In this document: piece after piece, positions 49,854-57,707 of the stretch
Numbering within the stretch: the stretch's first letter is position 1
Layout of the letters: the number at the start of each line of letters is the position of its first letter
Source: Emticicia aquatilis
GTDB taxonomy: Bacteria; Bacteroidota; Bacteroidia; Cytophagales; Spirosomataceae
DNA length: 62,028 nt
NCBI RefSeq assembly: GCF_014644295.1
Contig: NZ_BMKK01000018.1
Coordinates: 1-62,028 of the forward strand
Reading direction: 5' to 3'
Program-made: the position numbers and the translations under genes
The notes under the pieces: model-generated
Told to the model about the DNA's origin: nothing
Databases searched by the model: none
Seen by the model: the letters and a program-made list of their open reading frames with translations, nothing else

Positions 49854-50021
49854 GTTCTGAGTTCTGGGTTCTGAGTTCTGAGTTGTTAAAACTAAGTTGT
49901 AATCACAATTAAAGTGAAAGCAGTTGAATGGTTTATACATTCAACTGCTTTGTGGAATTTATACTTAGAAGAATCTGAGTGATAGATTTAATTACTCAGA
50001 ACTCAGCACTCAGAATTCAGA
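49854..50021. repeat. inverted heptamer arrays in the mreB-mreC spacer
   Basis: Four GTTCTGA-type heptamers in phase (49854-49881) face four ACTCAGA-type heptamers (49994-50021), which are their approximate reverse complements. Between them lies a perfect 14-base hairpin (49917-49930 with 49938-49951, AAAGCAGTTGAATG). The arrangement resembles the CACNNAG arrays in the leu operon but with a different word. Confidence 0.85.
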
Positions 50022-50030
50022 ATTAGTGAA

Positions 50031-51062
50031 TTACTGAACTATAACTGCTCTATATTTTTCTATATTTTTCAAAATCTCGCCAGTTCCACGCACAACCGCA
50101 CGAAGTGGGTCGTCAGCTACGTGAATCGGAAGTTTTGTTTTAATAGCCAAACGCTTATCTAAGCCATGAAGCAATGCTCCACCACCTGTCAAATAAATAC
50201 CGTTTTCGTAAATGTCGGCCGAAAGTTCTGGTGGCGACATCTCCAATGCACGCATAATTGCTTCCTCAATTTTTGAAATTGATTTATCAAGAGCGTAAGC
50301 AATCTCGCTGTATGTTACCTTGATTTCTTTCGGAATACCAGTCATTAAGTCACGACCACGAATTTCGATGTCAGCAGGTGGATTATCCAAATCTGGTAAA
50401 GCCGCACCAACCTGAATCTTGATAAACTCGGCCGAACGCTCGCCAATAAGCAAGTTATGCTCACGACGCATATAATCAACAATATCTCTCGTAAATAAAT
50501 CACCCGCAATACGTACCGAAGCCTCGCAAACGATACCCGAAAGAGCAATAACCGCAATCTCAGTTGTACCACCACCGATGTCAGCAATCATCGAACCGTT
50601 TGGTTGCTCAATGTCGATACCGATACCGATAGCCGCAGCGATTGGCTCGTGTACCATGTAAACTTCTTTCGCACCAGCGTGTTCGGCTGAATCTTTTACG
50701 GCACGTTTCTCAACCTCGGTGATACCTGATGGAATACAGATAACCATGCGGTGAGAAGGCGAGAAAAACCAACTACGACCCGTCTCAATCATCTTAATCA
50801 TACCACGAATCATTAATTCAGCGGCAGTAAAGTCGGCAATTACACCATCTTTGAGTGGACGAATAGTTTTTATATTTTCATTGGTTTTTTCGTGCATTTG
50901 CATTGCTTTATGACCTATCGCCAACACTTTTCCAGTAATTTTGTCTAAAGCAATAATAGAAGGTTCATCTACAACGATTTGGTCTTTGTAGATAATGAGG
51001 GTATTTGCCGTACCCAAGTCAATCGCGATGTCACTCGTGAGGAAGTTAAACAGTCCAGCCAT
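50031..51062 (-). CDS. mreB: rod-shape determining protein MreB
   Basis: A 343-residue actin-like ATPase that forms the filament guiding cell-wall elongation. The nucleotide-site motifs are seen as AIDLGTANTLIIYKDQ (phosphate 1), IADIGGGTTEIAVIAL (phosphate 2) and YLTGGGALLHGLDKRL (adenosine). Length and sequence are typical. The gene is divergent from the GH3 gene, with a -7 box 37 bases upstream. Confidence 0.97.
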   Translation of the reverse strand: MAGLFNFLTSDIAIDLGTANTLIIYKDQIVVDEPSIIALDKITGKVLAIGHKAMQMHEKTNENIKTIRPLKDGVIADFTAAELMIRGMIKMIETGRSWFFSPSHRMVICIPSGITEVEKRAVKDSAEHAGAKEVYMVHEPIAAAIGIGIDIEQPNGSMIADIGGGTTEIAVIALSGIVCEASVRIAGDLFTRDIVDYMRREHNLLIGERSAEFIKIQVGAALPDLDNPPADIEIRGRDLMTGIPKEIKVTYSEIAYALDKSISKIEEAIMRALEMSPPELSADIYENGIYLTGGGALLHGLDKRLAIKTKLPIHVADDPLRAVVRGTGEILKNIEKYRAVIVQ

Positions 51063-51099
51063 TTTGAGCTTTATGGGTTAATTTTTTTTAAATTGTCCG

Positions 51100-51107
51100 C
51101 AAATTTA
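51100..51107 (-). promoter_or_regulatory. -7 box of mreB
   Basis: TAAATTTG on the minus strand, fitting TAnnTTTG, 37 bases before the mreB start codon. Confidence 0.5.
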
Positions 51108-51372
51108 CAACTATTATTTACAAAATATTTCTAAAAAGTTGAAAAAGTATTGAAAAAGAGAAAAGTATAATCGCTATTAGTTAGCTTTCAAGGGTAATGT
51201 GTCGCTTTTTCAATAAAAAACTTGTGTTTTGAGCATATTTACTCATAAAATCAGGTATTTAACTCGAAAAACTACTTTTGTTGATATAGTTCAAAAAATA
51301 CTTGTTTTCGTAATATTATGAGTTTTTGGCTCACCAAAACCCTCAATAAATAGCGAAACAAAAAAAACTATT

Positions 51373-51380
51373 ATCTTTGC
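51373..51380 (+). promoter_or_regulatory. -7 box of the GH3 gene
   Basis: TATCTTTG fits TAnnTTTG, 48 bases before the start codon at 51429. Confidence 0.5.
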
Positions 51381-51428
51381 CTCGTTGCAAATTATCTAAC
51401 CAAAGAACTGAAATATAAATCATTAAAA

Positions 51429-52919
51429 ATGGGAGTTCGTTCGATACTCAGTAAACCCATAGCAGCTTATGTGGTTGCACAGCAGAAAAAGTGGATGGCT
51501 CGCTCGGCAGAAGTACAGGCCGAGTGGCGACAAAAGTTGGTAAGCCAAGCTGCTCAGACGGTTTTCGGTCGTGACCATCATTTCAATGATATTCGCTCTT
51601 ACGATGACTTCAAGCAGGCTGTTCCTATCCGTGACTACGAAGACCTAAAACCTTATGTAAACCGAGTAGTTGAGGGCGAAGAAAATATTCTTTGGGCAGG
51701 AAAACCACTTTATTTTGCCAAAACTTCGGGTACGACTTCAGGTACAAAATATATTCCTATCTCAAAGGATTCGATTCATAATCACATTGATTCGGCTCGA
51801 AATGCCTTACTCAATTATGTAAACGAAACAGGTAAATCGAAGTTTTTAGACAATAAACTCATCTTTTTGTCAGGAAGCCCCGAAATGACCGAAAAAGCTG
51901 GCATCAAAACTGGCCGACTTTCGGGCATTTCTACGCATCATGTTCCTGCCTATTTGCAAGCGAATCGCTTACCATCTTACGAAACAAACTGTATTGAAGA
52001 TTGGGAAACCAAACTCGAAAAAATCATTGATGAAACCATCAATCAACCCATGAGTTTGATTTCGGGAATTCCGCCGTGGGTGCAAATGTATTTTGATAGA
52101 ATTCAGGCTCGCACGGGCAAGAAAATAAAAGATGTTTTTCCCGAATTTGACTTATTTGTTTACGGTGGCGTAAACTTCGAGCCTTACCGAGCAAAACTTT
52201 TTGAATCCATAGGCAAAAAAGTTGACTCTATTGAGTTTTTTCCTGCGTCTGAAGGCTTCTTTGCTTACCAAGATAAGCAAAACAACGAAGGAATGTTGCT
52301 ACTCCTTGATACTGGTATTTTCTACGAATTTATTCCTGCCGAAGAGTTTTTCAACGAAAACCCGACTCGTTTGAGCATCGAACAAGTCGAATTGGGCAAA
52401 AATTATGCACTCGTTATCAATAATAATGCTGGACTTTGGGGCTATTCGATTGGCGATACTGTAAAGTTTGTTTCGCTCGACCCTTATCGTGTGATTGTTT
52501 CAGGAAGAATCAAGCATTACATTTCGGCTTTCGGCGAACACGTCATTGGCGAAGAGGTAGAAAAAGCCATGAAATATGCTTGTGAACGTCAACCCGAAGT
52601 TGAGATTGTAGAATTTACGGTTGCCCCGATGGTTACACCCAATGAAGGATTGCCTTACCACGAATGGCTCATTGAGTTTGCTGTTCCGCCCAAAAATGTG
52701 GAGCAGTTCAACAATGATTTAGACCAAAAGATGACCCAACTAAATGTCTATTACGATGACTTAATTACGGGTAGCATTCTGCGGAAATTGGTTATTACAC
52801 CATTGCAAAAAAATGCCTTCATCGACTATATGCGTTCGCAAGGAAAACTTGGCGGACAAAATAAAGTTCCTCGTTTATCAAACGACCGTAAGATTGCCGA
52901 TGCCTTGAAAAAGGTATAA
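51429..52919 (+). CDS. GH3-family acyl-adenylate ligase-like protein
   Basis: A 496-residue protein of the GH3 auxin-responsive promoter family, members of the adenylating superfamily that join acids to amino acids. The ATP-binding P-loop-like stretch is FAKTSGTTSGTKYIPIS, with YGGVNFEPY and EFFPASEGFFAYQD following, and a C-terminal lid containing VSGRIKHYISAFGEHV. Bacteroidota GH3 proteins have no settled substrate. It has its own promoter and is divergent from mreB. Confidence 0.9.
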   Translation: MGVRSILSKPIAAYVVAQQKKWMARSAEVQAEWRQKLVSQAAQTVFGRDHHFNDIRSYDDFKQAVPIRDYEDLKPYVNRVVEGEENILWAGKPLYFAKTSGTTSGTKYIPISKDSIHNHIDSARNALLNYVNETGKSKFLDNKLIFLSGSPEMTEKAGIKTGRLSGISTHHVPAYLQANRLPSYETNCIEDWETKLEKIIDETINQPMSLISGIPPWVQMYFDRIQARTGKKIKDVFPEFDLFVYGGVNFEPYRAKLFESIGKKVDSIEFFPASEGFFAYQDKQNNEGMLLLLDTGIFYEFIPAEEFFNENPTRLSIEQVELGKNYALVINNNAGLWGYSIGDTVKFVSLDPYRVIVSGRIKHYISAFGEHVIGEEVEKAMKYACERQPEVEIVEFTVAPMVTPNEGLPYHEWLIEFAVPPKNVEQFNNDLDQKMTQLNVYYDDLITGSILRKLVITPLQKNAFIDYMRSQGKLGGQNKVPRLSNDRKIADALKKV

Positions 52920-52956
52920 TTTATTAGGCATTGGTGTGGTTTGATAGATAAATTGA

Positions 52957-52996
52957 TAGAGACAAGGCGACCGTCGCTCGGCATGCCTTGTCTCTA
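52957..52996. repeat. palindromic repeat with a 14-nt arm-interrupting insert
   Basis: If 14 bases (52967-52980, beginning GCGACCGTCG) are removed, TAGAGACAAG joins GCATGCCTTGTCTCTA to make a perfect 26-base palindrome. The insert is nearly the reverse complement of the insert in the element at 24046-24132. The element lies between the GH3 gene and sppA. Confidence 0.8.
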
Positions 52997-53023
52997 CGTC
53001 GTAAATGACAACACAATCTTTAA

Positions 53024-53044
53024 TACATCATATATCATACATCA
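53024..53044. repeat. short heptamer array before sppA
   Basis: Three in-phase heptamers, TACATCA, TATATCA and TACATCA. No inverted partner was seen nearby. Confidence 0.5.
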
Positions 53045-53097
53045 CACATAAAAATCCCCATCTATCAAAAACTAAGATAAATTTCTGTATATACATA

Positions 53098-53105
53098 TAT
53101 TTTTG
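53098..53105 (+). promoter_or_regulatory. -7 box of sppA
   Basis: TATTTTTG fits TAnnTTTG and lies 36 bases before the sppA start codon. Confidence 0.5.
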
Positions 53106-53141
53106 TAGTCAGAAAAAAAGAACTAAACTATAAGCCGTATT

Positions 53142-54911
53142 ATGTTACAATTTTTGAAGTATGTTTTCGCTACTATTGTCGGGATTTTCCTGTTCACAAT
53201 TTTGAGTTTTTTTGTGTTGATAGGAATCGGAAGTTTAATGTCGAGTTCGGAAACTAAAACCGAAGTTGCGTCTAACTCGGTTCTTAAACTTGATTTAAAC
53301 CAAGTTATCAGAGAGAATGCAGCTGAAGAAGACCCTTTCACCGAAATTCTATCGGGTGGAAATAGCCCAGGTCAAGTGAGTTTACCACAAATCAAAGAAG
53401 CATTGGCAAATGCTAAAATCGACCCAAATATAAAAGGGATTTATCTCAAAGCCGAAAATCCAATGGCTGGAATGGCAACTTTGAAAGAGGTGAGAGAATA
53501 TTTATTAGATTTTAAAAAATCGAAAAAGTTTATCTATTCTTATGGCGAAACCATGACCGAAGGCTCAATTTACCTTTGTTCGGTGGCCGATAAAAGTTAT
53601 TTAACACCTGCTGGTGGCTTAGATTTCAATGGTTTGAGTGCCAATTATTCGTTCATGAAAGGCTTATTTGAGAAAATCGGTGTAAAACCCGAAATTTTCA
53701 GAGTCGGTGAATATAAAAGTGCCGTTGAGCCATTCTTCTTGACAAAAATGAGCGATGCCAACCGTGAGCAAACACAATCGTTTATTTCTGACATCGCTAA
53801 CAGTTTTTACGGAGATATTGCGGCTTCTCGCAAAATTCCGATGGAAGAATTAAATAATATTCTGAATAATGCCTTGATTCAAGAACCAACCGATGCCGTA
53901 AAATATAAGTTGATTACAAATACTGGTTATTGGGATGAATTCGAGACTGCTCTTCGCCACGAATTAGGTTTCAGTGCCGATAAAAAAATCGAATACATTG
54001 GCTTAAATAAATATTTGAAAGCCGATAAATTGGTAGAAGAGGGCAGTAACTCAAATCGAATTGCGGTAATTGTGGGTGAAGGTGATATTCTTTCGGGCGA
54101 AAGTCAAGACGGAACAATTGGTTCGGAAACCATCGTAAAAGAATTACAAAAAGCTCGCAAGGATTCAAAAATCAAAGCTATTGTATTGCGTATCAATTCG
54201 GGTGGTGGAAGTGCCTTAGCCTCTGATGTAATGTGGAGAGAAGTTGAATTGACCAAGAAAGTAAAGCCAGTTATTGCATCAATGGGAGACTACGCCGCTT
54301 CGGGTGGCTATTATATGGCTATGGGTTGCGATACGATTGTGGCTCAACCAACAACCTTGACAGGCTCAATTGGTATTTTTGGAGTATTGTTCAACGTAGA
54401 AAAACTCATGAACGAAAAACTCGGAGTTACATTTGATGGTGTAAATTCACACAAATATGCCAACTTCCCATCGGCAACTCGTACAATGACCGATGCTGAG
54501 AAAAACATGATTCAGAATGGTGTAAATAAAGGCTATGAAAGCTTTACATCTAAAGCTGCCAAAGGCCGCCACATGAGTATTGAAAAACTTAAAAGTATTG
54601 CCAGCGGTAGAGTCTGGACGGGTACTCAAGCCAAAGCAAACGGGTTGGTTGATGTTTTGGGTGGTGTAGATGATGCTATCAGAATTGCAGCTAAGAAAGC
54701 TAAATTAAAAGATGGCGACTACCGTGTAAAATATTTACCAATTAAAAAATCGAGCGTTGAAACCATATTAGAGAAATTTGGTAATGACCAAGAAGACGCA
54801 AAATTAAAAGCATATTTAGGCGATTTCGCACCGTATGCTAAGCAGTTGAAAAATCTTCAAAGCATGGATAAAGTTCAGGCAAGAATGCCTTTTGAATTGG
54901 AAATAAAATAA
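53142..54911 (+). CDS. sppA: signal peptide peptidase SppA, long form
   Basis: A 589-residue membrane-anchored serine protease of the 67K SppA type with two ClpP-like domains. A membrane helix spans about residues 8-30 (YVFATIVGIFLFTILSFFVL). The catalytic Lys is about Lys192 in GEYKSAVEPF in the first domain, and the nucleophile is about Ser387 in GDYAASGGYYMA in the second. SppA degrades leftover signal peptides in the membrane. It is followed by a hairpin and engB. Confidence 0.93.
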   Translation: MLQFLKYVFATIVGIFLFTILSFFVLIGIGSLMSSSETKTEVASNSVLKLDLNQVIRENAAEEDPFTEILSGGNSPGQVSLPQIKEALANAKIDPNIKGIYLKAENPMAGMATLKEVREYLLDFKKSKKFIYSYGETMTEGSIYLCSVADKSYLTPAGGLDFNGLSANYSFMKGLFEKIGVKPEIFRVGEYKSAVEPFFLTKMSDANREQTQSFISDIANSFYGDIAASRKIPMEELNNILNNALIQEPTDAVKYKLITNTGYWDEFETALRHELGFSADKKIEYIGLNKYLKADKLVEEGSNSNRIAVIVGEGDILSGESQDGTIGSETIVKELQKARKDSKIKAIVLRINSGGGSALASDVMWREVELTKKVKPVIASMGDYAASGGYYMAMGCDTIVAQPTTLTGSIGIFGVLFNVEKLMNEKLGVTFDGVNSHKYANFPSATRTMTDAEKNMIQNGVNKGYESFTSKAAKGRHMSIEKLKSIASGRVWTGTQAKANGLVDVLGGVDDAIRIAAKKAKLKDGDYRVKYLPIKKSSVETILEKFGNDQEDAKLKAYLGDFAPYAKQLKNLQSMDKVQARMPFELEIK

Positions 54912-54957
54912 TGCTGAAAAGGCATTTAACTAAAGCCTAAATCAAACTTTATCATCA

Positions 54958-55005
54958 AAAGGAGAAAGAAATTAGTACCTTTGTACGAAATTCTTTCTCC
55001 TTTTT
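54958..55005 (+). terminator. terminator after sppA
   Basis: Stem AAAGGAGAAAGAA (54958-54970) with TTCTTTCTCCTTT (54991-55003), then T-rich. The loop holds a TACCTTTG box (54976-54983), so the same segment may also carry the engB promoter. Confidence 0.75.
54976..54983 (+). promoter_or_regulatory. possible -7 box of engB
   Basis: TACCTTTG fits TAnnTTTG but lies in the loop of the sppA terminator and 109 bases before the engB start codon; the assignment is weak. Confidence 0.35.
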
Positions 55006-55092
55006 GACTTTCGTAGGACAAGTTTCTATCGGAGTTGCGTACAACCTTGTCACAGAGCGAGAACAAGAAATAAAAGGTGATACGTTAGCAAT

Positions 55093-55704
55093 ATGAAAAA
55101 TACAAAATTAATAGAAGCAAAATTTGTCACGAGTGCGGCAGATTATCGCAAATGTCCGCCACCCGAAAAACCAGAATATGCCTTTATTGGCCGTTCAAAC
55201 GTAGGTAAATCGTCGTTGATAAATATGTTGGTGGGCAATAAAAACTTAGCAAAAACCTCTCAAACCCCTGGAAAAACACAATTAATCAACCATTTTGAAG
55301 TAAACAAAAAATGGTACATTGTCGATTTACCTGGCTACGGTTTTGCCAAAGCACCAAAAGGCGAGCGAGACAAATGGGGCGAAATGATTGGAAATTATTT
55401 GGTCAATCGTGAAAACCTTATGTGTGTTTTTGTATTGATTGATATTCGCCATGAGCCACAAAGAGTTGACTTAGAGTTTCTTGACTTTTTGGGGGAAAAA
55501 GATGTGCCGTTTTATCTGATTTTTACGAAAGCTGATAAAGTTGGAAGTGTAACCGCCGAACAAAATGTTGAGTCATTTAAGAAAACGATGCTTTTAAGTT
55601 GGACGAAAGTTCCGCAATATTTTATCACTTCTTCGGAGCGACGAACTGGCCGTGAGGAATTATTGAAAGCAATCGAAGAGTTGAATCTGTCTTTTACGAA
55701 ATAA
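55093..55704 (+). CDS. engB: ribosome biogenesis GTPase EngB/YsxC
   Basis: A 203-residue TRAFAC GTPase needed for large-subunit assembly. G1 is GRSNVGKSSLI (about 33-43), the switch region KTSQTPGKTQLI carries G2, G3 is DLPGYGFAK, and G4 is TKADK. All family marks are intact. It follows sppA and precedes a DUF5606 gene on the same strand, though a terminator and a new promoter box separate the units. Confidence 0.96.
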   Translation: MKNTKLIEAKFVTSAADYRKCPPPEKPEYAFIGRSNVGKSSLINMLVGNKNLAKTSQTPGKTQLINHFEVNKKWYIVDLPGYGFAKAPKGERDKWGEMIGNYLVNRENLMCVFVLIDIRHEPQRVDLEFLDFLGEKDVPFYLIFTKADKVGSVTAEQNVESFKKTMLLSWTKVPQYFITSSERRTGREELLKAIEELNLSFTK

Positions 55705-55708
55705 TTTG

Positions 55709-55716
55709 TACTTTTG
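55709..55716 (+). promoter_or_regulatory. -7 box of the DUF5606 gene
   Basis: TACTTTTG fits TAnnTTTG, 103 bases before the start codon, giving a long leader that contains tandem TCGTCTA words (55768-55781) and GTCTAT-TGACC-ATAGAC. Confidence 0.5.
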
Positions 55717-55767
55717 CAGCGTTATTTCGTAGGTCTAAAAACTTTGATATAAAATTATTTAAAATTG

Positions 55768-55793
55768 TCGTCTATCGTCTATTGACCATAGAC
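55768..55793. repeat. short TCGTCTA tandem/dyad in the DUF5606 leader
   Basis: Two in-phase TCGTCTA heptamers are followed by a GTCTAT/ATAGAC dyad. A related GACCATGGTCAATGGTCTATCGAC-type stretch occurs in the gldA-like leader near 57670-57703 (words ACTATCGACC and GGTCTATCGAC). Confidence 0.45.
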
Positions 55794-55819
55794 TAAATAA
55801 AAAACAATATATTTTTCAA

Positions 55820-56287
55820 ATGGAATTATTAAGAGATATTGCCCACATTTCTGGAAAAAGTGGTTTGTATAGAATTTTGAAGCCAGGGCGTGGTGGCGTA
55901 ATCGTTGAAACACTTGACGAGAAAAAACAAAAAGAAATGGTTAGTTCAAATGCCCGTGTATCGGTTTTGAAAGACATTTCGATTTATACAGAAGACCCAA
56001 ACAAATCAACTCCACTGGGAGATATTTTCTTGAAAACTCGTGAACTTCATGGCGAAAAAGTAGAGTTTGATTTCAAAACAGCATCAAACAATCAAATATT
56101 TGATTTATTTGCTACTGTTATGCCTGATTTTGACCGTGAGCGTGTGTATGCTTCCGACATCAAGAAAATCGTAAATTGGTATAATATTCTTTCGGCTACA
56201 ATGCCAGAACTTTTTGTTCCTGCTTCAGAAGAAACTACTGAGGAAGTTGCCGCAGTGGACGCTGCTACCGAAGAAGCAAAAGCGTAA
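55820..56287 (+). CDS. DUF5606 domain protein
   Basis: A 155-residue cytoplasmic protein of the Bacteroidota DUF5606 family: MELLRDIAHISGKSGLYRI, the SNARVSVLKDISIYTED strand, and the strongly conserved ERVYASDIKKIVNWYNIL near residue 110-127, ending in an acidic Glu/Ala-rich tail. It looks like a nucleic-acid-binding beta-barrel followed by helices, but no function is established. It has its own promoter box and a strong terminator. Confidence 0.85.
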   Translation: MELLRDIAHISGKSGLYRILKPGRGGVIVETLDEKKQKEMVSSNARVSVLKDISIYTEDPNKSTPLGDIFLKTRELHGEKVEFDFKTASNNQIFDLFATVMPDFDRERVYASDIKKIVNWYNILSATMPELFVPASEETTEEVAAVDAATEEAKA

Positions 56288-56307
56288 TTCTTGAAATAAG
56301 ATATTTT

Positions 56308-56345
56308 AGAAAGCCCATCGGAAACGATGGGCTTTCTTTTTATAG
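56308..56345 (+). terminator. intrinsic terminator after the DUF5606 gene
   Basis: Perfect 13-base stem AGAAAGCCCATCG (56308-56320) with CGATGGGCTTTCT (56325-56337), GAAA tetraloop, then Ts. Confidence 0.92.
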
Positions 56346-56372
56346 AAAATACCAGTTTTTTTTAATTGTTAT

Positions 56373-56438
56373 TGTCATGCTGAAAGCATCTGTTATTGTG
56401 TTACAAGTTCAACGTTAACGGATGCTTACAGCATGACA
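56373..56438. repeat. imperfect palindromic intergenic repeat
   Basis: Arms of 23 bases (56373-56395 beginning TGTCATGCTGAAAGCATC, and 56416-56438) pair at 21 positions around a 20-base loop. It lies between the DUF5606 terminator and the convergent oxidoreductase gene and has no coding capacity. Confidence 0.8.
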
Positions 56439-56464
56439 GAAATTTAATCATAAATGCTTCATAC

Positions 56465-57556
56465 TTACTTCAACACAACCGTCTTCCCAGTTTTTGAAGA
56501 TTTCACGGCAGCATCTAAAATCTCCATTGCCACCATATTGATTTTCAGCGACCCTAAATCATTTTCTGACTTTACTTTACCTCGTGCTACTGCCGCAAAA
56601 TAAGTAAACGCATCATTCATGGGACTTTCAAGTGGCTTTACCGCAATTTTCTCTTCGGGCAAAGCATTTCTATCTCCTTTTCTGACAGTCATCTGTGCCG
56701 ATTTATCAGCAAAAATATAGCCTGTTTTGCCATAAACTTCAATATCTTTTCTATCAAAAGGCCAATTCCACGAGCCCTGAAAAATACCTTGTGCTTTTGG
56801 ATAAGTTACTACGATAGTTGCTTCATCATCAACGTTTGGATAAATTTCTGGCTTGATAGTCTGCGTAATGGCCGTTACCGAAGTTGGTCGTTCGCCTTTC
56901 ATCAACCACGCCATAATATCTGCTCCATAGCAACCAAAATCAATGATTGCACCACCGCCATTTTTCACGGGGTCAGTTAACCAACTCAAAAACTCTTTGC
57001 TCACACCAATTTCTTTCGGCCCACGGTGTCCGTCATGAATTACTACTTTTCTAATATCGCCAATAGTATTTTCGGCATGAATCATTTCGTAGGCTTGATG
57101 GTTACTCGCATACCACGTGGTTTCGTAATTAGTCAAGAGTTGAATATTGTGCTTTTTTGCTAAGGCTGCCATTTGTGTAGCATGAGAAAAATTCACCGCC
57201 AAAGGTTTTTCAACCATGACGTGAACGCCTTTTGGGGCACATTTCTGCACAGTTTCGAGATGCTCGATGATGCTTCTGAAATCACAAATGGCTTCGGGCT
57301 TGGCTTTTTCGAGCATTTCGTCGAGGCTGGCGTACCAAAGGCTTTCGGGTAGATTATATTTTTTCAATAATCTTAGAGCCAATTCTTTATTTGGCTCGGC
57401 AAAACCAATGATTTCTACACCCGCACGGTTGGGATTATTCAAAATCTGATAAACGTGGTCGTGCGTCATGCCCGCAATGCCCATTCTGACGGGTTTTTCT
57501 TGAGCAAATACAAATGTTAGGCTTAGGAATAAGCCCAAAAAGAGGAGTTTTTTCAT
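56465..57556 (-). CDS. Gfo/Idh/MocA-family oxidoreductase, exported
   Basis: A 363-residue NAD(P)-dependent oxidoreductase with an N-terminal signal peptide (KLLFLGLFLSLTFVFAQ), so it acts in the periplasm. The Rossmann fold begins RMGIAGMTHDHVYQIL, where the usual GxGxxG is loosely kept, and the family's catalytic Lys motif is MVEKPLAVNFSHA. The second domain has KNGGGAIIDFGCYGAD and EATIVVTYPKAQG. Sugar or polyol derivatives are the usual substrates; this one is unknown. Confidence 0.88.
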   Translation of the reverse strand: MKKLLFLGLFLSLTFVFAQEKPVRMGIAGMTHDHVYQILNNPNRAGVEIIGFAEPNKELALRLLKKYNLPESLWYASLDEMLEKAKPEAICDFRSIIEHLETVQKCAPKGVHVMVEKPLAVNFSHATQMAALAKKHNIQLLTNYETTWYASNHQAYEMIHAENTIGDIRKVVIHDGHRGPKEIGVSKEFLSWLTDPVKNGGGAIIDFGCYGADIMAWLMKGERPTSVTAITQTIKPEIYPNVDDEATIVVTYPKAQGIFQGSWNWPFDRKDIEVYGKTGYIFADKSAQMTVRKGDRNALPEEKIAVKPLESPMNDAFTYFAAVARGKVKSENDLGSLKINMVAMEILDAAVKSSKTGKTVVLK

Positions 57557-57640
57557 GTTAGATAGAAGGTTGAATCAATCAAATTTAGCCAAAAACCATC
57601 ATTAAGACTATTTTTTAAGAAAAGTTTTCATCAGAAAACC

Positions 57641-57648
57641 TATTTTTG
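57641..57648 (+). promoter_or_regulatory. -7 box of the gldA-like gene
   Basis: TATTTTTG fits TAnnTTTG, 59 bases before the start at 57708. Confidence 0.5.
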
Positions 57649-57707
57649 CGTTATAGTTGCAAATAATTACAAAACTATCGACCATGGTCAATGGTCTATC
57701 GACTAAA

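Larger units (their letters stand above)
51063..51428. other. 366-base divergent promoter region of mreB and the GH3 gene
   Basis: AT-rich spacer containing the mreB -7 box (51100-51107, minus) and the GH3 -7 box (51373-51380, plus). No open frame, repeat or hairpin of note was seen in the 260 bases between. Confidence 0.65.

Noticed and set aside
49854-50021. CRISPR-like array between mreB and mreC
   Set aside because: The units are 7 bases, contiguous and inverted around a hairpin, with no spacers of CRISPR length and no cas genes.
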